64,000 bases of DNA from positions 1 through 64,000 of the forward strand of contig NZ_JBEFTX010000019.1 in assembly GCF_040195635.1 (NCBI RefSeq), in the 5' to 3' direction. This document shows, in pieces, positions 23,519 through 31,761 of the stretch (positions within the stretch are counted from its first letter, which is position 1; every line of letters begins with the position of its first letter). The notes beneath the pieces are model-generated. The model searched no databases and was not told the DNA's origin. It was given only the letters and a program-made list of their open reading frames with translations. The stretch comes from Thermasporomyces sp040195635 (GTDB lineage Bacteria; Actinomycetota; Actinomycetes; Propionibacteriales; Actinopolymorphaceae). Both the position numbers and the translations under genes were made by a program.

Positions 23519-24721
23519 ATGGGCTGGCTGATCATCCTGGCGGCGGTGGTCCTTCTGCCGCTGCTGGCGGTCGCGGTCGACGCGATCGCTGGACTCAGAT
23601 CTCGCAACAAGGAGTACGAATTTGGCGACCTGCGGAGCTCGGACTTCGAGGTCCTGGTCCCGATCTACGGCAGCGTCACCTATCTCGAGAACATCGACTA
23701 CCTGTCCCAGTACGGCGGAAAGGTGGTGCTCTGCACGACTGCCGGTGAGACACAGCAATTCTACGACGAGCTCTACCGCATCTGCTTCCAGAACAACTTC
23801 CGGCTGTTCGTCGCGACCTTCGGCCGCACGGACAACGTCCACAAGCGTTCGACTTCTGGCACCATCAGGGACCGGCTGATCCGGGATGCGCTCCCGCTCG
23901 TTCAGGCGACCTACGTCGTTCCGGTCGACGCCGACACCACCACGACAGCGCCGCTGGACGCGCTCGTCGGTGAGCTGGAACGGAAGGGATACGACCTCGC
24001 CTCCGTTCGGCTGGTGCCGCAGAACACCGACACCTTGCTCGCGCGGCTGCAGGGATACGAGTACCGGTTGGCGATGCAGTTCCGGTTCCTGGCCACCTGG
24101 TTGGTCTCCGGTGCCTGCCATGTTGCGCGCACAGACGTACTCACCGATGTCATGAACCGTCACTCCCTGTTCTTCCAGGGCAACGACGTCGAGATCGGCT
24201 TGATCGCACGACTGCGCGGCTACCGTGTCGGCCACATCCCCTTCGAGGTGCCGACCGTCGTGCCGGCTTCGTTCAAGGCCTGGGTCCGACAACGGTTGGC
24301 GTGGGCCGGTGGGGAGTTCAGGCTGTTCGTGGTCAACTTCCGCTACGTCGTACGCCACCCCTTCCTCTGGGTCTATGGCGGGCTGGTCACCATCGCCCTG
24401 TTCCCGATGCGGTGGCTCGCGTTCGCGGGCCCGGGGGAGAAAGTGCTCTACTGCACCGGCCTGGTCGCGACGCTGGCCTTGTATGTCGCGCTCGTCCTGC
24501 GCCTTCACTGGCGGAACCGCAGTTGGAGCCTGATGGTGATGCCGCTCTACATGCTTGCCACCAGCATGATCATGACGCCGCTCGGCATCGCTTGGTACTG
24601 CTGGATGGCATGGAAGGACCGGAACGCCGGAGTCATCCATCCAGGCCGGGTGCGGCGTCAGTCCGAGATTCCGTCTCCACGGCCTGAACCCGCGCACGCG
24701 TGGGTACGGCACTACATCTAG
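23519..24721 (+). CDS. processive family 2 glycosyltransferase (hyaluronan/chitin synthase-like)
   Basis: A 400-residue membrane glycosyltransferase. One N-terminal helix is followed by a GT-A domain with the UDP-binding D137-A-D139 in VPVDADTT, a GND acceptor-site motif at 221-223 and RQRLAW (257-262), the (Q/R)XXRW-like processivity motif. At least four C-terminal membrane helices follow. This arrangement fits enzymes that polymerise and extrude a polysaccharide. It starts four bases after the CapD-like stop, with an AGGAG site inside that gene's end, so the two are cotranscribed. The identity of the polymer is not deducible. Confidence 0.85.
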   Translation: MGWLIILAAVVLLPLLAVAVDAIAGLRSRNKEYEFGDLRSSDFEVLVPIYGSVTYLENIDYLSQYGGKVVLCTTAGETQQFYDELYRICFQNNFRLFVATFGRTDNVHKRSTSGTIRDRLIRDALPLVQATYVVPVDADTTTTAPLDALVGELERKGYDLASVRLVPQNTDTLLARLQGYEYRLAMQFRFLATWLVSGACHVARTDVLTDVMNRHSLFFQGNDVEIGLIARLRGYRVGHIPFEVPTVVPASFKAWVRQRLAWAGGEFRLFVVNFRYVVRHPFLWVYGGLVTIALFPMRWLAFAGPGEKVLYCTGLVATLALYVALVLRLHWRNRSWSLMVMPLYMLATSMIMTPLGIAWYCWMAWKDRNAGVIHPGRVRRQSEIPSPRPEPAHAWVRHYI

Positions 24722-24815
24722 GGCGACGCCGGCCCAACCACGTACCGGCGGAGGCATCCTTCGTACTCCCCGCCGTAAAGCCGGGTCTCGCTCCGATCTC
24801 ATCAGGAGTTGTCAC

Positions 24816-25628
24816 ATGCGACGGATCGTCCTCATGCTTTCCGCTCTCGCGCTTGCCGGCTGCGGACTTGACCCCACCGGGTCGAGTCCACCGGTCGAGC
24901 CGCACACCGCGTCGTCCGCCGCATCGCAGAAGCCGACCGCCAAAGCCGAACCGACAACGACCCCGACGCCGAGCTCGACATCACGTGCGGCAGCAAGAGC
25001 CGGGCAGGGGGAGCGGTCCGGCTGGTCGCAGGTGGTCGACATCGTTGACGGAGACACGATCAAGGTCAGCGCAGGCGGGGCGATCGAGACCGTCCGGCTG
25101 ATCGGCCTCGACACGCCCGAGACAAGGCATCCCGACAAGCCGGTCCAATGCTTTGGACCGGAGGCCACCACCCACGCGCGTGATCTTCTCGAGGGCGAAC
25201 AGGTCAGGCTCGAGACAGATGCCACCCAAGGGCGGCTGGACAGGTACGGACGCACACTTGCATACCTGTGGCTGCGCGACGGGCGACTGATCAACGAAAC
25301 CATGATCTCCGACGGATACGGTCGCGAATACACCTACGACAAGCCATACCGCTACCAGTCAAGACTTCAGGCCGCCGAACGTGCCGCACGAAAGTCGATG
25401 ACAGGACTGTGGAAGGCGTGCCAGGCCAGCCCCAAGCCGCCTGCTCCGAAACCGGCAGCTCCGGAACCGGCACCTCCGAAGCCAGTGCCCGCACAGTCGG
25501 TCGACAAGCGCTACGACACCTGTGCCGAAGCGAACGACGCGGGCCTCGGGCCCTACGTGCGAGGTCAGGACCCCGAGTACGACTGGTACCGCGACGCCGA
25601 CAGCGACGGCATCGTCTGCGAGACCTGA
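24816..25628 (+). CDS. lipoprotein thermonuclease with Excalibur domain
   Basis: A 270-residue secreted nuclease. The lipobox is LALAGC, with the lipidated C16, then a Thr/Pro/Ala-rich linker to about residue 68. The staphylococcal-nuclease domain follows with VDIVDGDTIKV, IGLDTPETR, and the catalytic Arg/Glu region around RLDRYGRTLAYLWL. A Pro/Ala/Lys-rich spacer leads to a C-terminal Excalibur calcium-binding motif (DADSDGIVCE). It should cleave DNA or RNA at the cell surface. ATG 24816 has AGGAG upstream. It lies downstream of, and possibly with, the polysaccharide pair. Confidence 0.92.
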   Translation: MRRIVLMLSALALAGCGLDPTGSSPPVEPHTASSAASQKPTAKAEPTTTPTPSSTSRAAARAGQGERSGWSQVVDIVDGDTIKVSAGGAIETVRLIGLDTPETRHPDKPVQCFGPEATTHARDLLEGEQVRLETDATQGRLDRYGRTLAYLWLRDGRLINETMISDGYGREYTYDKPYRYQSRLQAAERAARKSMTGLWKACQASPKPPAPKPAAPEPAPPKPVPAQSVDKRYDTCAEANDAGLGPYVRGQDPEYDWYRDADSDGIVCET

Positions 25629-25648
25629 CCAGGCGAGGCTCTTGGCGG

Positions 25649-26404
25649 TCAGAATCCGCGCCGGTTGCCGTTCGAGCTGCGGACGTACGGCGGTTCCAGG
25701 ATCTCGCGCTGGCGTGGTGTGCAGTTCTTCACCATGTCGTCTGGCCAGCCGTCCTCGAAGGCGCCCCATGTCGAGTTGCCGGGGGAGAACTTGTACAGCA
25801 GGGAGATCCTCGGATGTGACCCGGTCCACGGTGCGGAGCCGTGACACATGGCCTCGGTGAAGATGAGGGCGTCGCCGGCCCGCATGGGCACGGTCACCGT
25901 GTGCGAGCTGTCTGTCCAGTCGACGATCTGGCTCGGCGAGGGGAACGCGGACTTGTGACTGCCCGGCACACAGGCGAAGCCGCCGTCACCGGGTCCGCAG
26001 TCGGTGAGCGCAAAGGTCACGACGGTGAGGCCGCAGGAGATCCGGCCGTTCTGCACGTGGTAGTAGCCGTGTGGGGTGAACGGCTCTCCGCCGTGATGCA
26101 ACCGCTGCGCTTCGCCACCGGTCGACTTGAAGATCGGATACACGTGGTCCAGGCGGAAGTGTGGGCCGAGCCATTCGGACAGGTACGGCTCGATGCGTGG
26201 GTGGTCGATCAGGTCCCAGAAGGCGCGTCCGAGCGAGAGGATGTCGCCCTGGTGCGAGGTCTGTCCTGGCACCGAGGTGTCCCACCATCCGGTCTGCTCC
26301 AGCAGCCGTCGCAGCTCGGCCACAGTGGCCGGGTCCAGGACCTGGGGCAGCACGAGGTAGCCCTGGCAGTCGAACAGATAACGGTCCATCTCCGAGACAC
26401 TCAT
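25649..26404 (-). CDS. phytanoyl-CoA dioxygenase (PhyH) family protein
   Basis: A 251-residue Fe(II)/2-oxoglutarate oxygenase-like protein with the double-stranded beta-helix fold. MDRYLFDCQGYLVLPQVLDP is the usual PhyH start. The region GFACVPGSHKSAFPSP, then DALIFTEAMCHGS with the distal iron-ligand His, is clear. The proximal HxD is not in its usual form: the closest segment is YYHVQNG, so iron binding cannot be confirmed. ATG 26404 is chosen over a longer start because it aligns with the domain. The substrate is unknown; relatives hydroxylate small metabolites, natural products and lipids. Confidence 0.75.
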   Translation of the reverse strand: MSVSEMDRYLFDCQGYLVLPQVLDPATVAELRRLLEQTGWWDTSVPGQTSHQGDILSLGRAFWDLIDHPRIEPYLSEWLGPHFRLDHVYPIFKSTGGEAQRLHHGGEPFTPHGYYHVQNGRISCGLTVVTFALTDCGPGDGGFACVPGSHKSAFPSPSQIVDWTDSSHTVTVPMRAGDALIFTEAMCHGSAPWTGSHPRISLLYKFSPGNSTWGAFEDGWPDDMVKNCTPRQREILEPPYVRSSNGNRRGF

Positions 26405-26591
26405 CGGCAAAACCCAGCTCCTTCGGCGAGGTCCGACGGCAACGCCGTCCACTCTCCGCGACGCTCACGCACGGGGTCAAGCGATCGGGGCAGGCACACC
26501 GGGTGCGCGGCCCATGCCCGTGGCCAGACTGGCCGATCCTGGCAATGGTCGGCGTCTTCGCCCGACCGCGACGTGTCCACCCGGTGTCCAG

Positions 26592-27065
26592 TCACCGCGG
26601 GGTGAGTCGGATCACCGGGTACTCCCGGTCGGACTTTGCTTGGTACTTCGCGATGCGGGGCTGGGCGGCGGCGATACGCTGCCATGCCTGCTCACGGTCG
26701 GCGTCCTCGAGCCGGTGCGGTATCACCGGGACGGCATCGCGACCGGGCAGCTCGATCGACGCTCGGTCGGAGTTCGCCATCAAGTTGACGTACCAGTCCG
26801 GGTGCTGGCTCCCACCGCCCGATGCGACGATCAGTCGGGCGTCATCGCCGTCAGCGAACCACGCCAGGGGCGTTTCCCGCGGCTGCCCGTGTCGGCGACC
26901 AACCGTGTGCAGGATCAGTACGTCCATGCCCATGAACGTGCCGCGGCCACGTCGGATCCCCCGGCTCATGCGAGCGTTCATTTTCCGCTGCATCCACCGT
27001 GAAAACGTTCCGGGCGTACCAGGCCCGCGCCGTGCACGACTGCCTGCCTGCTGTTTCTGTGTCAT
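26592..27065 (-). CDS. deazaflavin (F420)-dependent nitroreductase, Ddn family
   Basis: A 157-residue protein of the split-barrel Ddn family: DVLILHTVGRRHGQPRETPL, ASGGGSQHPDWYVNLMAN and a C-terminal YPVIRLTPR match the signature segments for coenzyme F420 binding. The basic N-terminal arm (KQQAGSRARRGPG) is also typical. These enzymes reduce quinones, enones or nitro compounds with F420H2 at the membrane face. ATG 27065 opens the gene. Confidence 0.88.
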   Translation of the reverse strand: MTQKQQAGSRARRGPGTPGTFSRWMQRKMNARMSRGIRRGRGTFMGMDVLILHTVGRRHGQPRETPLAWFADGDDARLIVASGGGSQHPDWYVNLMANSDRASIELPGRDAVPVIPHRLEDADREQAWQRIAAAQPRIAKYQAKSDREYPVIRLTPR

Positions 27066-27486
27066 TTACTACCTCCAGTAAGTCCATCCGTCTGGCGACA
27101 CAGTCACGCTAGGTGCGGCTCGGTGGCCGGCGCTTCTCGATTCCTGATCGGTCTGGTCGCCTGCCTCGCCGCGCATCAGCTCGAGAGGCTCTCGAAGGGA
27201 GCGCCGCCCTGGCACGGCCGTTCTCGGGCACCGCCAGGTCGGCGGGCGTGATCCCGACGCAGCCGCCCCTCTGCCTCCCGACGTGCGATGGAAATTTGCT
27301 GTGAATCGATAGCCATGGCAACGGGTTCAGGTCAGGCCAGGTGGCGAGGTGAACGGGGCGACGGCGCTCGGGCGAGGCTTTTCGTCGCAGAGCGATGAGA
27401 ATTGCCGCCGAGCCAGGTCATATACGTCAGACTGGCGGACACTCGCGGCCCGCGTCGATGTCTGGCGGGCGAGAAAGGGGAGACGA
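27066..27486. other. intergenic region, no gene recognised
   Basis: These 421 bases lie between divergent genes. Short open frames exist on both strands, but none has a ribosome binding site or a recognisable family. The segment before 27487 contains GAAAGGGGAGACG, the ribosome binding site of the propeller gene. The divergent promoters are expected here but were not located. Confidence 0.5.
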
Positions 27487-28602
27487 ATGACCGGTGTACG
27501 GCTCCTGGTTGGCACACGTAAGGGTGCATTTGTCCTGACCTCGGACGGCAAGCGGCAGGACTGGCAGGTCGCCGGGCCGCACTTCGGCGGGTGGGAGGTC
27601 TATCACGTCAAGGGCTCACCCGCAGACCCCGACCGGTTGTACGCCGCACAGAGCGGCGGGTGGTTCGGTCAGGTGATCCAGCGTTCCGACGACGGAGGCG
27701 CCACGTGGACGCCGGTCGGGAACGACTTCACCTACGACGGCGTACCCGGCACCCACCAGTGGTACGACGGCACTCCTCACCCGTGGGAGTTCGCGCGCGT
27801 CTGGCACTTCGAACCCTCGCTGTCAGATCCCGACTCCGTCTACGCCGGTGTCGAGGACGCCGCTCTGTTCCGTACGACCGACGGCGGCCAGACCTGGCAC
27901 GAGCTCCCCGGTCTGCGCGAACACGGCTCCGGGCCCTCCTGGCAGCCGGGAGCCGGCGGGATGTGCCTGCACACGATCCTTCTCCATCCGAGTGATCCCG
28001 AACGCATCTTCGTCGCGATCTCCGCGGCCGGTGCGTTCCGCACCGATGACGCCGGCAAGACATGGCTGCCGATCAACCGCGGCCTGAAGTCCGAAGGAAT
28101 CCCCGACCCCGAAGCCGAGGTCGGCCACTGCGTCCACCGACTCGCGATGCACCCCTCCCGCCCCGACGTGCTCTTCATGCAGAAGCACTGGGATGTCATG
28201 CGCAGCGACGACGCCGGCGCCACCTGGCACGAGATCAGCGGCAACCTGCCGACCGACTTCGGGTTCCCGATCGGCGTGCACGCACACGAACCCGACACGA
28301 TCTACGTCGTCCCGATCAAGAGCGACTCCGAGCACTACCCGCCCGAGGGGAAGCTTCGTGTCTACCGCAGCCGTTACGGCGGGAACGACTGGGAACCACT
28401 GACGCAGGGCCTGCCCCAGAGCAACTGCTATGTCAACGTTCTTCGGGACGCGATGGCCATCGACACGCTCGACTCCTGCGGTGTGTACTTCGGGACCACA
28501 GGCGGACAGGTCTACGGCTCGGCCGATGCCGGAGACAGCTGGACGCCCATTGTCCGGGACCTGCCGGCCGTCTTGTCGGTCGAGGTCCAGACACTGCCAT
28601 GA
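27487..28602 (+). CDS. BNR/YVTN-like beta-propeller protein
   Basis: A 371-residue cytoplasmic protein built of repeated propeller blades with the sialidase-type Asp-box pattern: SDDGGATWTPV, TTDGGQTWHEL, TDDAGKTWLPI, SDDAGATWHEI and SADAGDSWTPI. No signal peptide is present. VGTRKGAFVLTSDG is the common start for this group (WD40/YVTN/BNR-like glycosyl-hydrolase-annotated proteins), but catalytic residues of a true sialidase are not apparent. Its stop overlaps the start of a MoaD/ThiS-like gene (ATGA), so the two are made together. ATG 27487 is set by a GGGGAGA site. Function is unknown; binding or presentation of the partner is an inference. Confidence 0.85.
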   Translation: MTGVRLLVGTRKGAFVLTSDGKRQDWQVAGPHFGGWEVYHVKGSPADPDRLYAAQSGGWFGQVIQRSDDGGATWTPVGNDFTYDGVPGTHQWYDGTPHPWEFARVWHFEPSLSDPDSVYAGVEDAALFRTTDGGQTWHELPGLREHGSGPSWQPGAGGMCLHTILLHPSDPERIFVAISAAGAFRTDDAGKTWLPINRGLKSEGIPDPEAEVGHCVHRLAMHPSRPDVLFMQKHWDVMRSDDAGATWHEISGNLPTDFGFPIGVHAHEPDTIYVVPIKSDSEHYPPEGKLRVYRSRYGGNDWEPLTQGLPQSNCYVNVLRDAMAIDTLDSCGVYFGTTGGQVYGSADAGDSWTPIVRDLPAVLSVEVQTLP

Positions 28603-28898
28603 TCCGCGTCGTACTCCCTGCCCACCTTCGCACTCTCGCGAAGGTGGGACGCGAGGTGGAGCTGCCGCTCGACGGTCAGGCCACCACCCAGCGCATGGTT
28701 CTCGACGCGCTCGAGGCACGCTATCCGACGTTGCGTGGGACGATCCGGGACCCGGCGACCGGCAAACGCCGTGCGTTCGTACGCTTCTTCGCCTGCAAGC
28801 AGGACCTCTCGCACGAGCATCCCGACACCCCTCTGCCCGACGCAGTGATCCAGGGAGCCGAGCCATTCCTGGTCATCGGCGCCATGGCGGGCGGATAG
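28599..28898 (+). CDS. MoaD/ThiS-family ubiquitin-like protein
   Basis: A 99-residue protein with the beta-grasp pattern of MoaD/ThiS: IRVVLPAHLRTLAKVG, then the helix RMVLDALEARYPTLRGTI, RRAFVRFFACKQDL and the C-terminal FLVIGAMAGG. The terminal Gly-Gly is the feature that lets such proteins be adenylated and carry sulfur as a thiocarboxylate, or be conjugated. It is translationally coupled (ATGA) to the preceding propeller protein. No molybdopterin, thiamine or E1-like adenylating gene is nearby. It may therefore be a dedicated sulfur carrier or a ubiquitin-like modifier. Confidence 0.85.
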   Translation: MIRVVLPAHLRTLAKVGREVELPLDGQATTQRMVLDALEARYPTLRGTIRDPATGKRRAFVRFFACKQDLSHEHPDTPLPDAVIQGAEPFLVIGAMAGG

Positions 28899-28989
28899 CC
28901 GGCTGTTCGGTCCGTCGGCGGGCCGACTCGGCGATGCCCTCAGGCGACATCCCGTAGGGACGCGGTCTTCGCCGACCACGAAGGGTCCA

Positions 28990-29427
28990 TCAGGACGGGC
29001 GGGGGGCGCGCCGGTCCTTTCGCTGGGCGAGCTCTTCATCGTCGACCAGGGTGAGCATCGGCTTGCCGGGTTCGCACAGCATCGTGACGGTGAAACGGAG
29101 CGGGATGTCGTCGCGGTTGTTGCCGTCCTGGTAGTGGATGACGTCGCCTCCCGGCTCCCAGAACGCCTCACCGGCGGGTACGACGCGCTCCGGATGCCCT
29201 TCGACCTCCAGGAGCATCTCGCCTTCCAGCACGTAGCCGAACGCGGGGCCAGAGTGCCGGTGCGGCGGCGTACCAGGGTCGCCGGCCGGGAACTCTACGA
29301 CCACCGTCATCGCATGTGCTCCCGTCGGGATGAAGGGCGGCTCGGCCTCCTGCACGGTGGTGAATGCCGTCTGCCATGCGGTTGATCTGGGCTTCGCCTC
29401 GGCGGTAGCAGGATCGGTGCGTGGCAT
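28990..29427 (-). CDS. cupin-domain protein
   Basis: A 145-residue single-domain cupin. Motif 1 appears as GTPPHRHSGPAFGYVLEGEM (metal-binding His, His and Glu) and motif 2 as AFWEPGGDVIHYQ. The start at ATG 29427 follows a strong AGGAGGTAC. It is 44 bp downstream of the NAD(P)-binding protein on the same strand and is probably cotranscribed with it. Function is unknown: it could be a small dioxygenase, an isomerase or a ligand-binding protein. Confidence 0.85.
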   Translation of the reverse strand: MPRTDPATAEAKPRSTAWQTAFTTVQEAEPPFIPTGAHAMTVVVEFPAGDPGTPPHRHSGPAFGYVLEGEMLLEVEGHPERVVPAGEAFWEPGGDVIHYQDGNNRDDIPLRFTVTMLCEPGKPMLTLVDDEELAQRKDRRAPRPS

Positions 29428-29471
29428 GGGAGTACCTCCTTGATCGGATGGGTGTGGGTGGAGTCGGCGCG

Positions 29472-30227
29472 CTATCTGCCGGCCGCGATCCGGCCCGGCC
29501 AGTCGGCATACGTGGTCTCTCCGAGCACAGCGTCGTCGCCCGGCACCAGGGTGTGTTCGCCCGCCTTGGCACCGAAGTAGCGCGCGTCCGGGTCCGTGAC
29601 CACCTGACGCGGATCTCCCCAGCCGGCCAGGGCGTCCCGGAAGAAATCGTCCATCCGGCTCTGCTCGGGCCCGGCAATCTCGACCCTGCCGTTCAACGGC
29701 GTTCCCATCGCGACCATGGCCACCGCCTGGGCTACATCGTCGCCTGCGATGGGCTGGAAGAGTACGGGCGGCATTCGGACGGTCCCGTCCTCCGTGGCGG
29801 TGTCGGCCATGCGGCGAACGAACTCGAAGAACTGCGTCGCGCGCACAATCGAGTACGGGATCGACGAGTCCGCGATCAGGGTCTCCTGAGCGAGCTTCGC
29901 CCGGAAGTAGCCGCTGTCGGGTAGCTGCCCCGTCCCCACCACGGACAGCGCGACATGGTGGCGTACGTCGGTCGCTGCCTCCGCCGCGAGCAGGTTGCGG
30001 GTGGAGGTCTCGAAGAACTCCAGAACCGCGGTGGCTTCGAAGGACGGGGAGTTCGCCACGTCGATCACCACGGCCGCGCCGGCCAGGGCTTCCGCCAGCC
30101 CTTCGCCGGTCAGGGTGTCGACGCCGGTGCTCGGCGCTGCCGCAACCACCTCGTGGCCGGACGCGCCAAGCCTGGTGACAAGCTTCGACCCGATGAGTCC
30201 AGTGCCGCCGATAACGACGATCTTCAT
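29472..30227 (-). CDS. NAD(P)-binding (atypical SDR, NmrA-like) oxidoreductase
   Basis: A 251-residue Rossmann-fold protein starting MKIVVIGGTGLIGSKLV, with the cofactor loop GGTGLIG. LSVVGTGQLPDSGYFRAKLA carries the Tyr...Lys pair (YFRAK) seen in the atypical SDR family. GAEHTL-like C-terminal segments fit a sugar or quinone substrate site. ATG 30227 has GGGGAGGCG upstream, and a CCCCT/AGGGG pairing that could mask part of that leader. It precedes the cupin gene in the same transcription unit. The substrate is unknown. Confidence 0.8.
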   Translation of the reverse strand: MKIVVIGGTGLIGSKLVTRLGASGHEVVAAAPSTGVDTLTGEGLAEALAGAAVVIDVANSPSFEATAVLEFFETSTRNLLAAEAATDVRHHVALSVVGTGQLPDSGYFRAKLAQETLIADSSIPYSIVRATQFFEFVRRMADTATEDGTVRMPPVLFQPIAGDDVAQAVAMVAMGTPLNGRVEIAGPEQSRMDDFFRDALAGWGDPRQVVTDPDARYFGAKAGEHTLVPGDDAVLGETTYADWPGRIAAGR

Positions 30228-30338
30228 CACACGCCTCCCCTCTCGAAAAGGGGGGCACGGTGCAAGCAACGGAATGACACTGCCCACGTTACCGGGGGCT
30301 CCCTGCCGTCCGGATCGCCCGGAATCTGCGTAGACGGG

Positions 30339-30369
30339 TTGACCCGACCCGGATGAGATGTCCTACTAT
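30339..30369 (+). promoter_or_regulatory. putative promoter of the ROK operon
   Basis: TTGACC at 30339-30344 and TACTAT at 30364-30369 form a -35/-10 pair with a long 19-bp spacer. The -10 overlaps the palindrome at 30367-30381, which would let a repressor block it. Assigned by eye. Confidence 0.4.
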
Positions 30370-30381
30370 CTAAATTAGATA
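30367..30381. promoter_or_regulatory. operator-like palindrome before the ROK gene
   Basis: TATCTAA-A-TTAGATA is a perfect 15-bp palindrome in an AT-rich patch, about 40 bp before the ROK regulator's GTG. Its symmetry and its position over the putative -10 suggest autoregulation by the ROK protein, whose family often binds AT-rich dyads. Confidence 0.55.
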
Positions 30382-30420
30382 ACAGGGTTTCATAATTGGT
30401 ATGGAGTTCTCCTGTCCGCA

Positions 30421-31761
30421 GTGGATCCGGCCGGCGCGGCCGTGCGACAGGCCAACGCGGCGGCCTGCCTGGCAGTGCTGCGGGACCACGACGGCCCGCT
30501 CACCATTGCCGAACTCGCGGTCGCGACCGGGCTCGCGCGACCGACCGTCGAAGCGGTGATCGGTGACCTGCTCGAGACGGGTCCGGTTCGGCCGGCTCGT
30601 CCGCGGCGCAGTCCAGGAGCCGGCCGTCCTGCGCGGGCGTACACCTTCACCGCCGGAGCCGGGCGGGTCGCCGGGATCGACATCGGTAGCGGCAGTGTCC
30701 GGGTCCGGATCGCCGACCTGGCCGGCGAGATCGTCGGGCGGGCGGAGGCGATCGTGCCCGCCGGAGTCGACGGCTCCGGTCGGCTCCGGGTCGTTCGCGA
30801 CACTGTCCGTCAGGCGATCCGCGCCTCGGGGGCAGACCCGGCCGACCTGCGCGCCGCTGGGCTCGGCGTACCAGGGATCCTTGATCACGACGGCCGGATC
30901 ACCCAGAGCCTGGCGGTGCCCGACTGGGTCGGTGTCGACCCGGCCGACCGACTCTCGGCGTCCTGGGGCTGCCCGGTGCTGGTCGAGAACGACATCAAGC
31001 TGGCCGCCCTGGCCGAGCAGCGGCTCCGGGCCGAGCCGGCCGGCGCCGCCAGACCTGCATCCGGCGCCGCAACGGACAACGACCTGGTCTTCCTCCAGAT
31101 CGGCCACCGGATTTCGGCGGCGTTGGTCATGAACGGCGCGATCCTGCAGGGCCGGCACCGGTTGGCCGGCGAGCTGGGCAGCCTCCGCGGCATGCGGTGG
31201 ACCGAGTCCTCGCTTCGCGGCCGGCTGCGCTGGCGCACCGCACGCACCGGGCAGCAGGTGTTTGCCCGGGCCCGGGAGGGTGATCGGCGTGCCACGGCGG
31301 AGATCACCGAGTTCTGTGCCGAGATCGCACCGAAGATCGCCATCATCGCGTTGACCGTCGACCCGGCGTTGATCGTCATCGGCGGCGGGCTGTCCCGGGC
31401 CGGCGACGACCTGATCGTCCCGTTGACCGAGGCCGTTCACCACATGTTGATGACCGACGGCAAGCCAGTGATCACCACCTCGCTGCTGAAGTCCAACGGC
31501 ACCCTCTGCGGCGCCCTCGGCTCCAGCTTCGAGACTCACTCGCCCCAGATTCTCGGCGTTGCCCGTGTGCCGCCTCGCTGGCATCGCTGGCCCGGCACCT
31601 TCGACGCACCTGTCTCCGACGTACTCGTTTCCGGCGCCTCCACATCCGGCGCCCCCACATCCGGCGCCCTCACATCCGGCGCCTCCACATCCGACGCACC
31701 GCCCGTACCCACCCGATCGACGACTGTTCCTCACCGTCCAAAGAAGGGGATGGCCAGATGA
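30421..31761 (+). CDS. ROK-family transcriptional regulator
   Basis: A 446-residue sugar-responsive repressor: an N-terminal winged helix (AELAVATGLARPTVEAVIGDLL, residues about 36-57), then an actin-like ROK domain with the phosphate-binding GIDIGSGSVRVRIADL, GLGVPGILD and VENDIKLAAL. The zinc site normally formed by His plus CxCGxxGCxE is absent: the chain reads AGELGSLRGMRW at that position. After residue about 400 there is a Ser/Thr/Ala/Pro tail with five near-identical TSGA-type repeats. The GTG start at 30421 follows TTCTCC and is weakly supported. Its stop overlaps the isomerase start (ATGA). It probably controls the isomerase and dehydrogenase genes. Confidence 0.85.
   Translation: MDPAGAAVRQANAAACLAVLRDHDGPLTIAELAVATGLARPTVEAVIGDLLETGPVRPARPRRSPGAGRPARAYTFTAGAGRVAGIDIGSGSVRVRIADLAGEIVGRAEAIVPAGVDGSGRLRVVRDTVRQAIRASGADPADLRAAGLGVPGILDHDGRITQSLAVPDWVGVDPADRLSASWGCPVLVENDIKLAALAEQRLRAEPAGAARPASGAATDNDLVFLQIGHRISAALVMNGAILQGRHRLAGELGSLRGMRWTESSLRGRLRWRTARTGQQVFARAREGDRRATAEITEFCAEIAPKIAIIALTVDPALIVIGGGLSRAGDDLIVPLTEAVHHMLMTDGKPVITTSLLKSNGTLCGALGSSFETHSPQILGVARVPPRWHRWPGTFDAPVSDVLVSGASTSGAPTSGALTSGASTSDAPPVPTRSTTVPHRPKKGMAR
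31630..31700 (+). repeat. 15-bp tandem repeat coding for the ROK tail
   Basis: About 4.7 copies of a unit like TCCGGCGCCTCCACA lie in frame and encode the S-G-A-x-T pattern at the end of the ROK protein. In-frame units can expand or contract without a frameshift, so tail length may vary between strains. Confidence 0.7.

Noticed and set aside
27109..27321. Opposite-strand short frames in the 27.1-27.3 kb gap
   Set aside because: Both are Arg/Ala-rich, lack ribosome binding sites and match no family.
31630..31700. Tandem repeats considered as a CRISPR or regulatory array
   Set aside because: The units are 15 bp, contiguous and in frame within the ROK coding sequence, so they are a coding repeat rather than spacers and repeats.
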